Positions 26,006 to 35,201 are shown, numbered from the stretch's first letter. The stretch: 64,000 nt of DNA from Paenibacillus pabuli NBRC 13638 (GCF_001514495.1 NZ_BCNM01000001.1:248001-312000), one strand, 5' to 3'. The notes: generated by a model not told the origin, from the sequence alone. Program-made: numbers and translations.

Positions 26006-28054
26006 ATGGGAGCCATGGACATGAACCGAAGACCGATCTTGCCAGAGGACTTATATCATTACCGCTGGGTTAGCCAGCCTGTAATCAATCAGGATGGTCA
26101 GGTGGCATATGTTGAACAGACGATTGATCCGCAGAAAAATGAGTATCATACGCATATTCGGAGTGTTTCCTTGGATGGATGTGAGGACAAGCCCCTAACA
26201 GATGGATTGAAGGATTCATCTCCTGCCTGGTCACCGGATGGAACACAACTCGCTTTTTTACGATTGGAAAGCGGGGGTAAGGGGCTATGGACTATTGCAT
26301 CAGACGATCAAACGGCTGTAAATCGCATCTCGCCTGAGCGCAAGCTATCGCAATTTGTCTGGTCACCGGATGGGAAATATATTGCATTCACCAGCAAAGT
26401 TGTGGAAGGTAAAGAAGAAGCGAAGGCAGACAATGGATCCAAGATAGACGAATCACCTAAGGTAAGTCCCTTGAGGGGTAAGGTGTTTGAACGCACAACA
26501 CCCAAAGCGGAAGGCTCTGGTTGGTGGGATGGTCTTTATAGCCATTTGTTTGTATATGAGATCGGAAATGGAACCATTACACAGGTTACGTCCGGACATT
26601 GGAATGTTTCTGCTCCAGTCTGGTCCCCGGACAGTCAGGCCATATCCTATATTTCAAAGCAAGTGCAAGATGAGGAACTGGATGCTGATCTGCTGTATTT
26701 TGCAGATGTACATACCGTGCAGTTGCCAAGCGGCAAGATATGCAAAGTAACGGATTCCAGCCTACTGGTGAGCCAATTCGCGTATTCACCCGACGGACAG
26801 CACCTGATTCTGATCGCCAGTGATCGTGAGTATGGCAGTGGGAGTCACAACAGACTATATGATGTGCCGAGCACCGGAGGAATACCAAGACAGGTTGCAC
26901 CTGAGATCGATATGCAGTTGGGAAATGCAGCACTCGGGGACATGAAAGCGGCAAGTCCATCTCCGTCGCCTCTGATGGATGACCGTCTTGCGCAACGTAC
27001 GGCTTATGTACTGGGGACTCATGGCGGAAGTGTCAATGTGTATCGAATCACCGAAAATGGTCATTGCCAATCGGTGACAGGAAGCGATGAGAAGGATGTA
27101 TATCAATATACACTGTCCCCTGATGGTAAGATGCTGGTCATTGGCGCATTGACTGAGGATCGCCCCGGGGAACTGTACCGTGTGGATATCGACAGTGGGG
27201 ATATGATCAGACTGACACAGCGAAACGATGAATTCATCGCAGGACTGCAAGTGAATGTACCTGAACGTGTCGAATTCACATCATCGGACGGATGGCCGAT
27301 TCAGGGTTGGTTACTGAAGCCTGTTATGGATGAACCGAACATGAAAGTACCGATGATATTACAGATTCATGGTGGGCCGCATGCGATGTATACAGGCATC
27401 TTCAGCCACGAAATGCAGACACTTGCTGCGCAGGGGTATGCTGTTCTATGGGTGAATCCCCGCGGAAGTATGGGATACGGGCAGGAATTCGCCAAAGCTT
27501 GCCGGGGCGATTTTGCCGGGGGAGACTGCCGGGATCTGCTGGAGGCGGTGGATTATGCACTTGCTACAACCGAATTCCTGGATGAAACACGTCTTGGCAT
27601 AGGCGGTGGCAGTTATGGAGGTGTCATGACCAACTGGATTGTGGCGCACAGCAATCGTTTCAAAGCGGCAGTAACGCAGCGATGCATATCCAATTGGTTA
27701 TCCATGTATGGAACCAGCGATATTGGAATCTCCTATGTGGAGGGAGTTATTGGTGGGAATCCGGCTGAACATGCTGACTTGCTGTGGTCCCGCTCCCCGC
27801 TTGCTCATGCGCACAAGATTGAGACACCATTACTGATCATGCATGGAGAGCAGGACTATCGTACACCGATCGGACAGGCGGAAGAGTTATATACGACATT
27901 GAAGCGTTATGGAAAAACAACCAAACTGATTCGGTATCCTGGATCCAATCATTCTTTGCTCAAAACCGGGAAACCCTCGCTGCGTGTAGATAGCTTTGAA
28001 CAGGTTAATGCTTGGTTTAATCAATACCTCAGCGATGGAGAGGGCAGAGCATGA
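26006..28054 (+). CDS. S9-family serine peptidase (acylaminoacyl-peptidase/prolyl oligopeptidase type)
   Basis: Cytosolic peptidase of 682 residues. The N-terminal two thirds is a beta-propeller with WSPDG repeats (AWSPDGTQLAFLRLESG, VWSPDGKYIAFTS, VWSPDSQAISYIS, AYSPDGQHLILIA). The C-terminal alpha/beta hydrolase has the triad Ser536 (GGGSYGGVMTNW), Asp617 (HGEQDYRTP) and His649 (GSNHSLLK), with HGGPHAMY forming the oxyanion region. It lies 11 bases after the permease gene. The family cuts short peptides and acyl-peptides, which fits intracellular processing of imported peptides. A nearby ATG at 26015 is an alternative start. Confidence 0.93.
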   Translation: MGAMDMNRRPILPEDLYHYRWVSQPVINQDGQVAYVEQTIDPQKNEYHTHIRSVSLDGCEDKPLTDGLKDSSPAWSPDGTQLAFLRLESGGKGLWTIASDDQTAVNRISPERKLSQFVWSPDGKYIAFTSKVVEGKEEAKADNGSKIDESPKVSPLRGKVFERTTPKAEGSGWWDGLYSHLFVYEIGNGTITQVTSGHWNVSAPVWSPDSQAISYISKQVQDEELDADLLYFADVHTVQLPSGKICKVTDSSLLVSQFAYSPDGQHLILIASDREYGSGSHNRLYDVPSTGGIPRQVAPEIDMQLGNAALGDMKAASPSPSPLMDDRLAQRTAYVLGTHGGSVNVYRITENGHCQSVTGSDEKDVYQYTLSPDGKMLVIGALTEDRPGELYRVDIDSGDMIRLTQRNDEFIAGLQVNVPERVEFTSSDGWPIQGWLLKPVMDEPNMKVPMILQIHGGPHAMYTGIFSHEMQTLAAQGYAVLWVNPRGSMGYGQEFAKACRGDFAGGDCRDLLEAVDYALATTEFLDETRLGIGGGSYGGVMTNWIVAHSNRFKAAVTQRCISNWLSMYGTSDIGISYVEGVIGGNPAEHADLLWSRSPLAHAHKIETPLLIMHGEQDYRTPIGQAEELYTTLKRYGKTTKLIRYPGSNHSLLKTGKPSLRVDSFEQVNAWFNQYLSDGEGRA

Positions 28055-28515
28055 GCCGAGTCCAGCTATCCATTCCTGTAGCCCTGTTAGTAGAGAACGT
28101 ACTGACGAGCGGAGAACCGAGTGAAGTCATTATTGATGGCTTGCTGAGAAAAGACTTTTCTCATTTGTTATCCAAGGTCAAGGAACCCATGATGGATCTG
28201 GGGGACAGACTGGGTATAGCAGCAGAAGTAGGAGATAACTGGGAAGAGGCCATACGAGAAGGAGTCTATGAGTTTAAATTTTTGCATATGAATGCCTTGA
28301 AAAGATTACTCTATTTCCGGTTTGACCTTAAGGCAGATCAGGATTTTATCCAGGAAGATCTGTCACTGAAACAGGTTCACCTGACCTTGAAAGAGATCGA
28401 GTTGCTGCAATTGCTGGTTGGCAGACAGTGGATGGTGCAAAAAGAGAAGCAATATACCGACCAGGACATTGACGCATCGCCCCGCATCCCTGTCCACATC
28501 CGATTGAAGTACTAG
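28051..28515 (+). CDS. Uncharacterised 154-residue protein at the end of the peptide operon
   Basis: No family recognised. The protein is soluble and mostly helical by composition, acidic in the middle (DLGDRLGIAAEVGDNWEEAIREGVYEFKFL), with a leucine-rich stretch LKQVHLTLKEIELLQLLVG. No signal peptide, membrane segment or obvious catalytic motif is seen. Its ATG overlaps the S9 peptidase stop (ATGA), so the two are translationally coupled, and the terminator follows directly. This position argues for a real gene that works with the peptidase or transporter; the function is unknown. Confidence 0.75.
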   Translation: MSRVQLSIPVALLVENVLTSGEPSEVIIDGLLRKDFSHLLSKVKEPMMDLGDRLGIAAEVGDNWEEAIREGVYEFKFLHMNALKRLLYFRFDLKADQDFIQEDLSLKQVHLTLKEIELLQLLVGRQWMVQKEKQYTDQDIDASPRIPVHIRLKY

Positions 28516-28535
28516 CAAACCATAGTAGGAAGCCC

Positions 28536-28561
28536 AAAGCCGCGATGATCGCGGCTTTTTT
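28536..28561 (+). terminator. Terminator of the peptide operon
   Basis: AAAGCCGCGAT and ATCGCGGCTTT form a near-continuous stem, ending in a T-run. Confidence 0.92.
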
Positions 28562-28701
28562 ACTGTAATGCACTGTTTCTTTGAAAAATAAGAATCTTGA
28601 CTTTTGTAGGCTCATAAGCAGGTACTTGACAGCCGTGTGGTATATTATAAAAAGTTCTTTTTATGGTGAACGCATGATAATTATACAATGATGGGGTGTA
28701 C

Positions 28702-29310
28702 ATGATGTATCAATATAAGGATCAGGAATATGAAGCTGTACATTTTGAAGGACGTGATTTGCGTTATGGAGAACTGATCAGCTGTGTATTCAAACAGTGT
28801 ACTTTTATGAACGCTTCTATGGAAGAAATCGAGACAAGCAACTGCCGTTTTATCGAATGTGACTTTAAAGGCGCATCCATGAATGGCTCCGTGCATAGAG
28901 AGTCGGCTTTTGAAAATTGTTTGTTTGGTGGTGCTAATCTCTTCGCTTCCAAATTCAGTTCCTGCAAGATGACGGGGTCGGACTTCTCGGGTGCCCAAAT
29001 GGATGGTATTACACTAAGTCAGGGCGATTGGTCTTATACGAATCTGAGACATACCCGATTGGGCAAACAGGATTTGCGGGGAATTCGCTTCTATGAAGCC
29101 GACTTTACGGACACGGATTTTACCAAAGCGGATTTGAGAGATTGTGATCTCACAAGAGCAGTTTTAAGCAGAGCCAAGCTGCAAGGGGCCGATCTTAGAG
29201 GGGCTAATCTGGAAGGAATCGACCTGAAATCATTGGATATCAAAGGTGTACGTTTGGATCGCGAACAATCGGTTCTGTTTGTACGCTCTTATGGTGCGAA
29301 AGTGGATTAA
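28702..29310 (+). CDS. Pentapeptide-repeat protein
   Basis: Right-handed quadrilateral beta-helix protein of about 202 residues. Repeats of the A(D/N)LXX form are clear in the second half (ADFTDTDFTKADLRDCDLTRAVLSRAKLQGADLRGANLEGIDL) and degenerate in the first (CVFKQCTFMNASMEEIETSNCRFIECDFKGASM). Relatives include Qnr/McbG proteins that protect DNA gyrase, but many have other or unknown roles, so no resistance function is claimed. There is no signal peptide. Tandem ATGs at 28702 and 28705 follow GGGGTG. It is a single gene with its own terminator. Confidence 0.88.
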   Translation: MMYQYKDQEYEAVHFEGRDLRYGELISCVFKQCTFMNASMEEIETSNCRFIECDFKGASMNGSVHRESAFENCLFGGANLFASKFSSCKMTGSDFSGAQMDGITLSQGDWSYTNLRHTRLGKQDLRGIRFYEADFTDTDFTKADLRDCDLTRAVLSRAKLQGADLRGANLEGIDLKSLDIKGVRLDREQSVLFVRSYGAKVD

Positions 29311-29329
29311 GGTGAACAGAAACAGCAAG

Positions 29330-29354
29330 AAACCGCCGTTAAGGCGGTTTTTTT
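29330..29354 (+). terminator. Terminator after the pentapeptide-repeat gene
   Basis: AAACCGCC (29330-29337) pairs with GGCGGTTT (29343-29350), with a five-base loop and a T-run. Confidence 0.92.
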
Positions 29355-29448
29355 GGCATTGAGGCGTTCCAGTTCAAGCAAATTTGCAGGAATAAGAGAT
29401 ATAAACAAGAAGTAGTAAACATACGTTTCTAATAAAAGGGGGGCTATT

Positions 29449-29832
29449 ATGACGACCACATTAATTACTATTGTTGCTATTATTGGCTTTGGGCTTATTA
29501 CAGGTACGATCACTACGATTATGGCATTTAAACTGCTGCGTAACAATCAACAGAAACAGCACCTTCGAAAAAGTATTTTGATGGAGGGAATTCCCGCAGA
29601 GGCAGTTATTCATGATATTGTGCAGACTTCATCCAGTATGGATGGAAGGCCTGGAGTGCGACTGGATTTGACCGTAACCCAAGTTGACGGCCGTACCTTT
29701 CCCTCAATTGTAGAGACATATATCCCCGTTACACATATTCCGCTATTCCAAAAAGGAAATGTGATTAACGTAAGATACATAGTTAACGGAAATGATCGAA
29801 AGGTTGAGGTAGAGGATGCCTATGTTCCGTAG
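29449..29832 (+). CDS. Small membrane-anchored protein of unknown function
   Basis: 127 residues. One N-terminal membrane helix (TTTLITIVAIIGFGLITGTITTIMAF) is followed by a basic segment (KLLRNNQQKQHLRKS) and a beta-rich domain with VRLDLTVTQVDGRTFPSIVETYIPVTHIPLFQKGNVINVRYIVNGNDRKVEVE. The domain resembles small DUF3592-like or OB-like modules, but no family is claimed. Positive-inside charge puts the beta domain in the cytoplasm. It has a strong ribosome site (AAAAGGGGGG). It points towards the small membrane ORF and exporter on the other strand. Confidence 0.75.
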   Translation: MTTTLITIVAIIGFGLITGTITTIMAFKLLRNNQQKQHLRKSILMEGIPAEAVIHDIVQTSSSMDGRPGVRLDLTVTQVDGRTFPSIVETYIPVTHIPLFQKGNVINVRYIVNGNDRKVEVEDAYVP

Positions 29833-29840
29833 ACTAATAA

Positions 29841-29933
29841 TTAATCCTCTTCTTTTGACAAATTTCTAACGATCAGAAAAATAGCAAATATACCGATTAA
29901 AATAACAATTCCATTGGTTATCGGAAACCACAT
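29841..29933 (-). CDS. Small 30-residue single-pass membrane protein
   Basis: A short frame, MWFPITNGIVILIGIFAI followed by FLIVRNLSKEED, reads as a classic small membrane protein: one hydrophobic helix of about 18 residues and a charged tail. A ribosome site (GCGAGGT) lies about ten bases before its ATG. It starts 42 bases after the stop of the multidrug exporter gene on the same strand, so it is probably co-transcribed with it. No homologue is recognised. It could be a regulatory subunit of the exporter, as AcrZ is for AcrB; this is inference from position only. Confidence 0.55.
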   Translation of the reverse strand: MWFPITNGIVILIGIFAIFLIVRNLSKEED

Positions 29934-29975
29934 GATTATATACCTCGCTTTATTGATGAAATGAAGTGAAGTGCA

Positions 29976-31481
29976 TCAGGCATTAGCCGCTTTGCTTTTT
30001 GATCGTTTTAAGTGCAAAGCTACCAAGCCCATGACCAGAGCAGCAACAAGCAAAAATAAAGTCACCCCTGCAATGACAACAAAAAAGGATTGGTCAAAAG
30101 CAGCAAACGCGGCAATTTTAAGTGATTCGGCAGAATCAGCAGGTAAACTTTCGGCAGCGAGAAGAGCTTCATCCAAACTGTCCTTCACATTAGCGGGGAC
30201 ACTAATTCCTGCAGGAATCTTCATAGCGAGTGTGTAGACAAGCGTCGACATGCTTCCGATGATGGCAATACCCGATGCTCCGCCCAACTCATAACCGACT
30301 TCCTCAATCGACGCTGCCATACCCGCTTTATGAGGAGGAGCGTAACTCATAATGGAATGGGATGCAGCTGTCATTCCTGAACCAAGACCTGCCCCAAGCA
30401 GTGCTAAACCGAGAATCTGCCCGGTATAACCTGTATTAAACTGCATCAGATAAATTCCTATGCCCAGACCGGCGATCAAGAGAGAGAAACTTTTGATATA
30501 TACGACATCCAGACGATGCATGAGGAACCCGGTAATGGGTCCTGCAATGAGTGCTGCAACGGGTATGGACACGGTGAATAGTCCAGCTTGAAGCGGTGAC
30601 ATGCCTTCCACAAGCTGAAGGCGCTGAGTGACCATATATTGTACCCCCATTTGCGCAAACAAACCGATCAGCGCGGTGATAAAGCCGGTACTGAATCTTG
30701 GGATTTTGAACAAGGTCAGATCCAGAAGCGGGTTGGAACTGTTATTCTGACGGCGAATAAAGATGATAAGGGACAGAACACCTATCATTGCAGCAATGAT
30801 GGCGAGTGTGAGAGATCCTTCACGTCTTGTAAATTCCTTGATGGAATAGATAATTCCCACCATGGCAATCATGATCTGACTGGAACTGGTAAAATCCCAC
30901 TTTTTCGACGTATCCCCTTGATGTGTAGGAATCATTTTCAAGGCCAATATAAACGCAAGGATGGCAATGGGGAGATTAATCAGAAACACAGAACCCCACC
31001 AGAAATGTTGAAGAAGCAGTCCACCGACAATCGGTCCCAGTCCTGCTCCACCTGATGCAATGGAACCCCAAATACCAATCGCGAGTGCGAGTTCTCGCTC
31101 ATTCGTAAAAGTAACCCTGATGATCGACAATGTTGCTGGCATCATCATGGATGCGCCCACTGCAAGAAGAATTCTACTCATGACCAGTACAGCTGGTACT
31201 GGAGAAAAGGCTGCAGTAAGAGAAGCGACAGAAAATACGAGCAATCCCAGGGTGAATATTTTTTTATGACCAAAGCGGTCCCCGAGCGTTCCCATTGCAG
31301 GCAGAAGCCCCGCCATGACGAGGGAGTAACCGTTCAGAATCCATAATTTTTCTGAGGCTGACGCACCTAAATCATGGGTTAAGCTGGGTAAAGCAGTGTA
31401 CAGGATGGTCATGTCCATCACAATAAGTAATAGTGCACTTGATACAATAACAAGAATCATCCAACGTTTGAATTTTGACAT
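29976..31481 (-). CDS. MFS multidrug exporter, DHA2 (14-helix) family
   Basis: Proton-driven drug exporter of 501 residues with 14 predicted membrane helices. Helix 1 has the DHA2 motif LLLIVMDMTILYTALPSLTHDLGAS. Motif A is GTLGDRFGHKKIFTLGL between helices 2 and 3. Motif C is GSIASGGAGLGPIVGG. ATG at 31481 follows GGAGG; an upstream TTG at 31496 overlaps that site. It is divergent from a MerR regulator and has a MerR-type promoter with a 19-base spacer, so it should be induced by a cationic or lipophilic drug. Closest functional analogues are QacA/SmvA-like pumps. Confidence 0.92.
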   Translation of the reverse strand: MSKFKRWMILVIVSSALLLIVMDMTILYTALPSLTHDLGASASEKLWILNGYSLVMAGLLPAMGTLGDRFGHKKIFTLGLLVFSVASLTAAFSPVPAVLVMSRILLAVGASMMMPATLSIIRVTFTNERELALAIGIWGSIASGGAGLGPIVGGLLLQHFWWGSVFLINLPIAILAFILALKMIPTHQGDTSKKWDFTSSSQIMIAMVGIIYSIKEFTRREGSLTLAIIAAMIGVLSLIIFIRRQNNSSNPLLDLTLFKIPRFSTGFITALIGLFAQMGVQYMVTQRLQLVEGMSPLQAGLFTVSIPVAALIAGPITGFLMHRLDVVYIKSFSLLIAGLGIGIYLMQFNTGYTGQILGLALLGAGLGSGMTAASHSIMSYAPPHKAGMAASIEEVGYELGGASGIAIIGSMSTLVYTLAMKIPAGISVPANVKDSLDEALLAAESLPADSAESLKIAAFAAFDQSFFVVIAGVTLFLLVAALVMGLVALHLKRSKSKAANA

Positions 31482-31521
31482 ATTTTCCTCCAACAATATA
31501 AATAGATACTTGCATTTTTAA

Positions 31522-31552
31522 ACCATAAACTATAGGGTTACCCTATAGTCAA
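31522..31552 (-). promoter_or_regulatory. MerR-controlled promoter of the drug exporter
   Basis: Read on the minus strand, TTGACT (31552-31547) and TATGGT (31527-31522) are separated by 19 bases, the long spacer typical of MerR-activated promoters. The spacer contains a perfect 9-3-9 palindrome, ACTATAGGG/CCCTATAGT (31529-31549). A further half site, AACTATAG, lies at 31563-31570 towards the MerR gene. Confidence 0.85.
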
Positions 31553-31591
31553 ATTAATTTTGAACTATAGATTCTAGCGGAGGCCTGTACT

Positions 31592-32446
31592 ATGTCGGGA
31601 AACCATACACAACAATTTACTACCAGTGAATTTGCAAAAATCTGCGGAGTCACTAAACATACTTTATTTCATTATGATGAGATTGGACTGTTAAAGCCGG
31701 AGTTTACGAATTCCAACGGTTACCGTTATTACGGTATTCAGCAAACCTATGTACTTGATATAATCCATGTGCTGAAGAAGGCGGGAAGCTCTCTAGAGGA
31801 AATTAAGACTTTTATTCAAAATCAAAATACGCCTTTATTAATCGAGCTGTTTGAACAGAAAATGAAGGAACTGGAGCTAGAACAACTCCGAATCAAACGT
31901 ATGCAAAAGCTCTTGAATGGCGCCATTGTCATGACACAACAAGCTATGAGTGCTTCACATGAAGGTCTGGCTTTTGAAGAATGCGAGAAAGAATATTTTA
32001 TTGCCGTTCAACTGGAACGGGGAGATGGAGACAAGGAATTTACCCGCAAGTTTGTCGAATATCGAAACCATTGTGAAGAGCGAATGATCGAATATGAGTT
32101 TCCGGTATGGACTGTAGTTTGTCAGGAGAGTTTTGAGACGGGACACTTCTACCCGGACTACTTTTGCAACCAAATAAAAGCACCGATTCCTGGCGAATCG
32201 ATGCTGGTCAAGCCCAAAGGACTGTATGCTGTTTTGAATCATCGAGGATCATATGAAAGCATGCCCAAAACATATTTAATCATCAAAGAGCATATCGAAC
32301 GAGAGGGATTTGAAATCTGTGGAAACGTGTATGCCATGGATCTGCTCAGTTATTTTGCGAAAAATAATCCGGATGAGTATATCATCAAGATATACGTAGA
32401 AGTGTGTAAGGTTGTTGAGACAAATACAGAACAGAAATCGATTTAA
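31592..32446 (+). CDS. MerR-family multidrug-responsive regulator (BmrR-like)
   Basis: Regulator of 284 residues. The winged helix at about 10-75 reads [40 protein letters not shown], then comes the coiled-coil dimer helix ([18 protein letters not shown]). The C-terminal half is a GyrI-like effector domain, as in BmrR, which binds hydrophobic cations. It is divergent from the DHA2 exporter, whose promoter has the MerR spacing. It is followed 16 bases later by an acetyltransferase gene, probably in the same transcript. Confidence 0.92.
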   Translation: MSGNHTQQFTTSEFAKICGVTKHTLFHYDEIGLLKPEFTNSNGYRYYGIQQTYVLDIIHVLKKAGSSLEEIKTFIQNQNTPLLIELFEQKMKELELEQLRIKRMQKLLNGAIVMTQQAMSASHEGLAFEECEKEYFIAVQLERGDGDKEFTRKFVEYRNHCEERMIEYEFPVWTVVCQESFETGHFYPDYFCNQIKAPIPGESMLVKPKGLYAVLNHRGSYESMPKTYLIIKEHIEREGFEICGNVYAMDLLSYFAKNNPDEYIIKIYVEVCKVVETNTEQKSI

Positions 32447-32462
32447 TCCAGGGGGATACTTT

Positions 32463-32999
32463 TTGAAATTAATTAAAACTTATGATATGGATTTGAACGA
32501 AGAATGGTCAACGCATCTTCAGGAATTGCTCATTGCCAGTTTTCCAGAGGTTTACCCGAAAGAGCGATTGTTTTTCAAGCAAATTCCACATTGCAGAATA
32601 TTAGCATTCACCTCAGATAATCAACTGATTGGGCATGTAGGATTAGATTACAGAATGATGAATTTAAATGGAAAAGCAGTACGAGTAATGGGCATCATCG
32701 ATCTATGTGTCTCTACTGCACATCGCTCACAAGGACTCGGTTCCCTGTTGCTTTCTGAAGCGGAAAAACGATCTCGGGAGAGTAGTGATTTTGTACTTTT
32801 ATTTGCAGATCATGAGAAATTATATAGTAAACATGGATACAAAGCGGTAAACAATACATGTAAATGGCTAAAAATTGACCATGAAACCTTAGCAACCATC
32901 GGAATTGGATGCCAAAAGGTTGAAGGATTAATGATAAAAGAAGTTGGAACCTTGTCATGGAGTGAGGGAGAACTCGATTTCTTGGGCTATTTATACTGA
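32463..32999 (+). CDS. GNAT-family N-acetyltransferase
   Basis: Acetyl-CoA-dependent acyltransferase of 178 residues. The GNAT core is VMGIIDLCVSTAHRSQGLGSLLLSEAEKRS (motif A, pyrophosphate loop R-S-Q-G-L-G), then DFVLLFADHEKLYSKHGYKAV. TTG at 32463 is chosen because AGGGGG lies at 32450-32455 with a seven-base spacing. It lies directly behind the MerR gene, so it may add drug modification to the exporter response, but the substrate is unknown. Confidence 0.85.
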   Translation: MKLIKTYDMDLNEEWSTHLQELLIASFPEVYPKERLFFKQIPHCRILAFTSDNQLIGHVGLDYRMMNLNGKAVRVMGIIDLCVSTAHRSQGLGSLLLSEAEKRSRESSDFVLLFADHEKLYSKHGYKAVNNTCKWLKIDHETLATIGIGCQKVEGLMIKEVGTLSWSEGELDFLGYLY

Positions 33000-33062
33000 C
33001 TTCGGGTGAGAACCTCATGAGAAGTTTCAGGAGGAATTACACATCAGATGGAGCAAAGTTGG

Positions 33063-33086
33063 AGCCACGAGAATCGTGGCTTTTTT
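33063..33086 (+). terminator. Terminator after the MerR/GNAT unit
   Basis: AGCCACGA and TCGTGGCT pair across a three-base loop, followed by six T. Confidence 0.92.
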
Positions 33087-33174
33087 GGCATCATGTCAAT
33101 ACAATCATAAAATGAATTTGTTGAAATGGTGACGAGTGATAAATTTTGTTTATCGAATTGAAATGGAATTGCAA

Positions 33175-33225
33175 TCATGAAAGTTTCATGAGTTCGTTTA
33201 CATGATATAAAAAATGTCATATAAT
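33175..33225 (+). promoter_or_regulatory. Promoter and upstream palindrome of the malic enzyme gene
   Basis: TTTACA (33197-33202), a 17-base spacer and TATAAT (33220-33225). Immediately upstream is a perfect inverted repeat, TCATGAAA-G-TTTCATGA (33175-33191), placed where an activator or repressor could act. The rest of 33087-33337 is AT-rich and shows nothing else. Confidence 0.65.
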
Positions 33226-33337
33226 TGTCATCGGAAGATTAGATGCTAACCAAAAGTTATTAAATATCAAAAATAAATTAAAAAGAATACAAAAGCGTTA
33301 TAACGCCAAGACATCATGAAAGAAGGCAATCCGTAAA

Positions 33338-35038
33338 ATGAACTCATTTTTTGTAGATTCCAATGGAAACGTAAAAACCTCTTTGAAAGGCAAGGATGTT
33401 CTGTCCAATCCCATGTTGAACAAGGGTACTGCTTTTACCGAAGAAGAGAGAAGAGAGCTTAATCTAAACGGTATTCTGCCGCCGATGGTTTTAAATATTG
33501 AAGAACAAGTAAGTCGGGTATATCAGCAATTGCAGAATGAATCAGATAATTTGCGCAAGAGCATCATGCTGAGTGATCTGTTCAACCGAAATATTGTCCT
33601 ATTCTACCGTCTAATGAAGGATCATCTTAGTGAAATGCTGCCGATTGTGTATACCCCTACGGTCGGACAAGCGATCCAGGAATATAGCCATCAGTACCAT
33701 AGACCCGGTGGTCTATATTTATCCATTAATGATATGGACGGGCTGGAAGAAGCTTTCCGCAACAGTGGATTGCATGCTGGAGATGTGGATCTGATTGTGG
33801 TGACCGACTCGGAAAGTATTCTGGGTATCGGAGACTGGGGCGTTGGCGGTATTAATATTGCTATTGGCAAGCTGGCTGTTTACACAGCAGCAGTAGGTGT
33901 GGATCCAAGCCGCGTACTGCCTGTCGTGCTGGACGTTGGAACCAATAATCCCAAATTGCTGAATGATCCATTGTATGTGGGAAACCGACATGAACGGATC
34001 CGCGGGGAGAAATATGATCAATTTATCGAAGCCTTTGTGAAAGAAACAACAAAGTGGTTCCCGGATGTTCTTCTTCACTGGGAAGACCTCGGCAGCGTGA
34101 ATGCCAGACATATTATTCAGAAGTATGGGGAAGAACTCCTTACGTTTAATGACGATATACAGGGGACGGGTGCAGTAACGCTTGCGGCGATTATGTCCGG
34201 GGTTCAAGTGACGGGTGTACCTCTTCGCGAGCATCGTGTTCTTGTGTTTGGTCCAGGGGCGGCCGGAATCGGCAATTCGGATCAGATTCGTGATGCCATG
34301 ATGGAAGAAGGTCTTGGCCAGGAGGAAGCGGAGAACCGGTTCTGGGCATTCGATTACCGCGGAATTCTTACCGATGAGACGGAAGGTCTGTTTGAATTCC
34401 AGAAACCTTATGCACGTAAAGCTGTTGAAATTAAGGATTGGGCTCTGGATGAGCAGGGACAGGTAAGTCTGCTTGAAGCCGTTAAACAGATTAAACCAAC
34501 GATCCTGATCGGGACGTCCGGTGTGACAGGTGCCTTTAACGAACAGGTTGTCAAAGAAATGGCGAAGCATGTGAATCGTCCGATCATTATGCCTATGTCC
34601 AACCCGACATCACTTGCCGAAGCTGCGCCAAGAAGTCTGATTGAGTGGACTGATGGCAAAGCGTTAATTGCAACAGGAAGTCCATTCGAACCTGTCATGT
34701 TTAACGAAACTTTATATGAAATTGGTCAATCCAATAATGCTTTTGTTTTCCCCGGTTTGGGTCTGGGAGCTATTGTGACGAAGGCCTCCAGATTCACAAA
34801 AAACATGTTTACCGCTGCTGCATTAGCTGTTGCTGGTGCTGTAGATCCCTCAGCTCCAGGCGCTCCGCTTCTGCCAAGAGTCAAGGAACTGCAAGCTGTT
34901 TCGTACAAAGTTGCAGTCGCGGTCGCCAAAGCGGCTGTGGAAGATGGCGTAGCACGTGTGGAGCTCAAGGATGTGGAAGAGGCTGTCCAGGCTGCTATGT
35001 GGCATCCGGTGTACAAACCACTGTATGCAGCTGTTTAA
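33338..35038 (+). CDS. maeA: NAD-dependent malic enzyme
   Basis: Oxidative decarboxylation of malate to pyruvate and CO2 with NAD, in the cytosol; 566 residues, the usual long bacterial/eukaryal-type length. Signatures are [64 protein letters not shown], the metal site [12 protein letters not shown]...[13 protein letters not shown], the Rossmann loop [15 protein letters not shown] and [16 protein letters not shown]. An AGAAGG site precedes the ATG. It is expressed from its own promoter. No clear T-run terminator follows it, so read-through into the ABC-F leader region is possible. Confidence 0.95.
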   Translation: MNSFFVDSNGNVKTSLKGKDVLSNPMLNKGTAFTEEERRELNLNGILPPMVLNIEEQVSRVYQQLQNESDNLRKSIMLSDLFNRNIVLFYRLMKDHLSEMLPIVYTPTVGQAIQEYSHQYHRPGGLYLSINDMDGLEEAFRNSGLHAGDVDLIVVTDSESILGIGDWGVGGINIAIGKLAVYTAAVGVDPSRVLPVVLDVGTNNPKLLNDPLYVGNRHERIRGEKYDQFIEAFVKETTKWFPDVLLHWEDLGSVNARHIIQKYGEELLTFNDDIQGTGAVTLAAIMSGVQVTGVPLREHRVLVFGPGAAGIGNSDQIRDAMMEEGLGQEEAENRFWAFDYRGILTDETEGLFEFQKPYARKAVEIKDWALDEQGQVSLLEAVKQIKPTILIGTSGVTGAFNEQVVKEMAKHVNRPIIMPMSNPTSLAEAAPRSLIEWTDGKALIATGSPFEPVMFNETLYEIGQSNNAFVFPGLGLGAIVTKASRFTKNMFTAAALAVAGAVDPSAPGAPLLPRVKELQAVSYKVAVAVAKAAVEDGVARVELKDVEEAVQAAMWHPVYKPLYAAV

Positions 35039-35118
35039 TCATTGAATAATTAAATCAGTGCATGTGGCTATTTAATCCATATGAGTCTGTTAAGGGGGAC
35101 TTGAAGAAGGAGGTCTAC

Positions 35119-35157
35119 TTGATTTCTCACCTTGACCCCTGGTTTATTCCATGTTAA
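35119..35157 (+). CDS. Candidate 12-residue leader peptide upstream of the ABC-F gene
   Basis: TTG opens a 12-codon frame (MISHLDPWFIPC) five bases after a perfect ribosome site, AAGGAGGT (35105-35112 region; core at 35107-35114). The CCCCT inside it (35136-35140) can pair with AGGGG in the ribosome site of the next short frame. This is the arrangement expected of a translated attenuator, but it could be chance. Confidence 0.4.
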   Translation: MISHLDPWFIPC

Positions 35158-35201
35158 GTTTTTGGTATTAAATTGTTGAGTTTTTAAAGGGGGATAGCGC
35201 G

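Noticed and set aside
28626..28651. TTGACA...TATAAA promoter for the pentapeptide-repeat gene
   Set aside because: The spacer is only 14 bases, too short for sigma-A, so it was not listed as a promoter.
33017..33115. Short frames behind AGGAGG after the acetyltransferase gene
   Set aside because: They pass through the terminator at 33063-33086 and show no protein-like composition.
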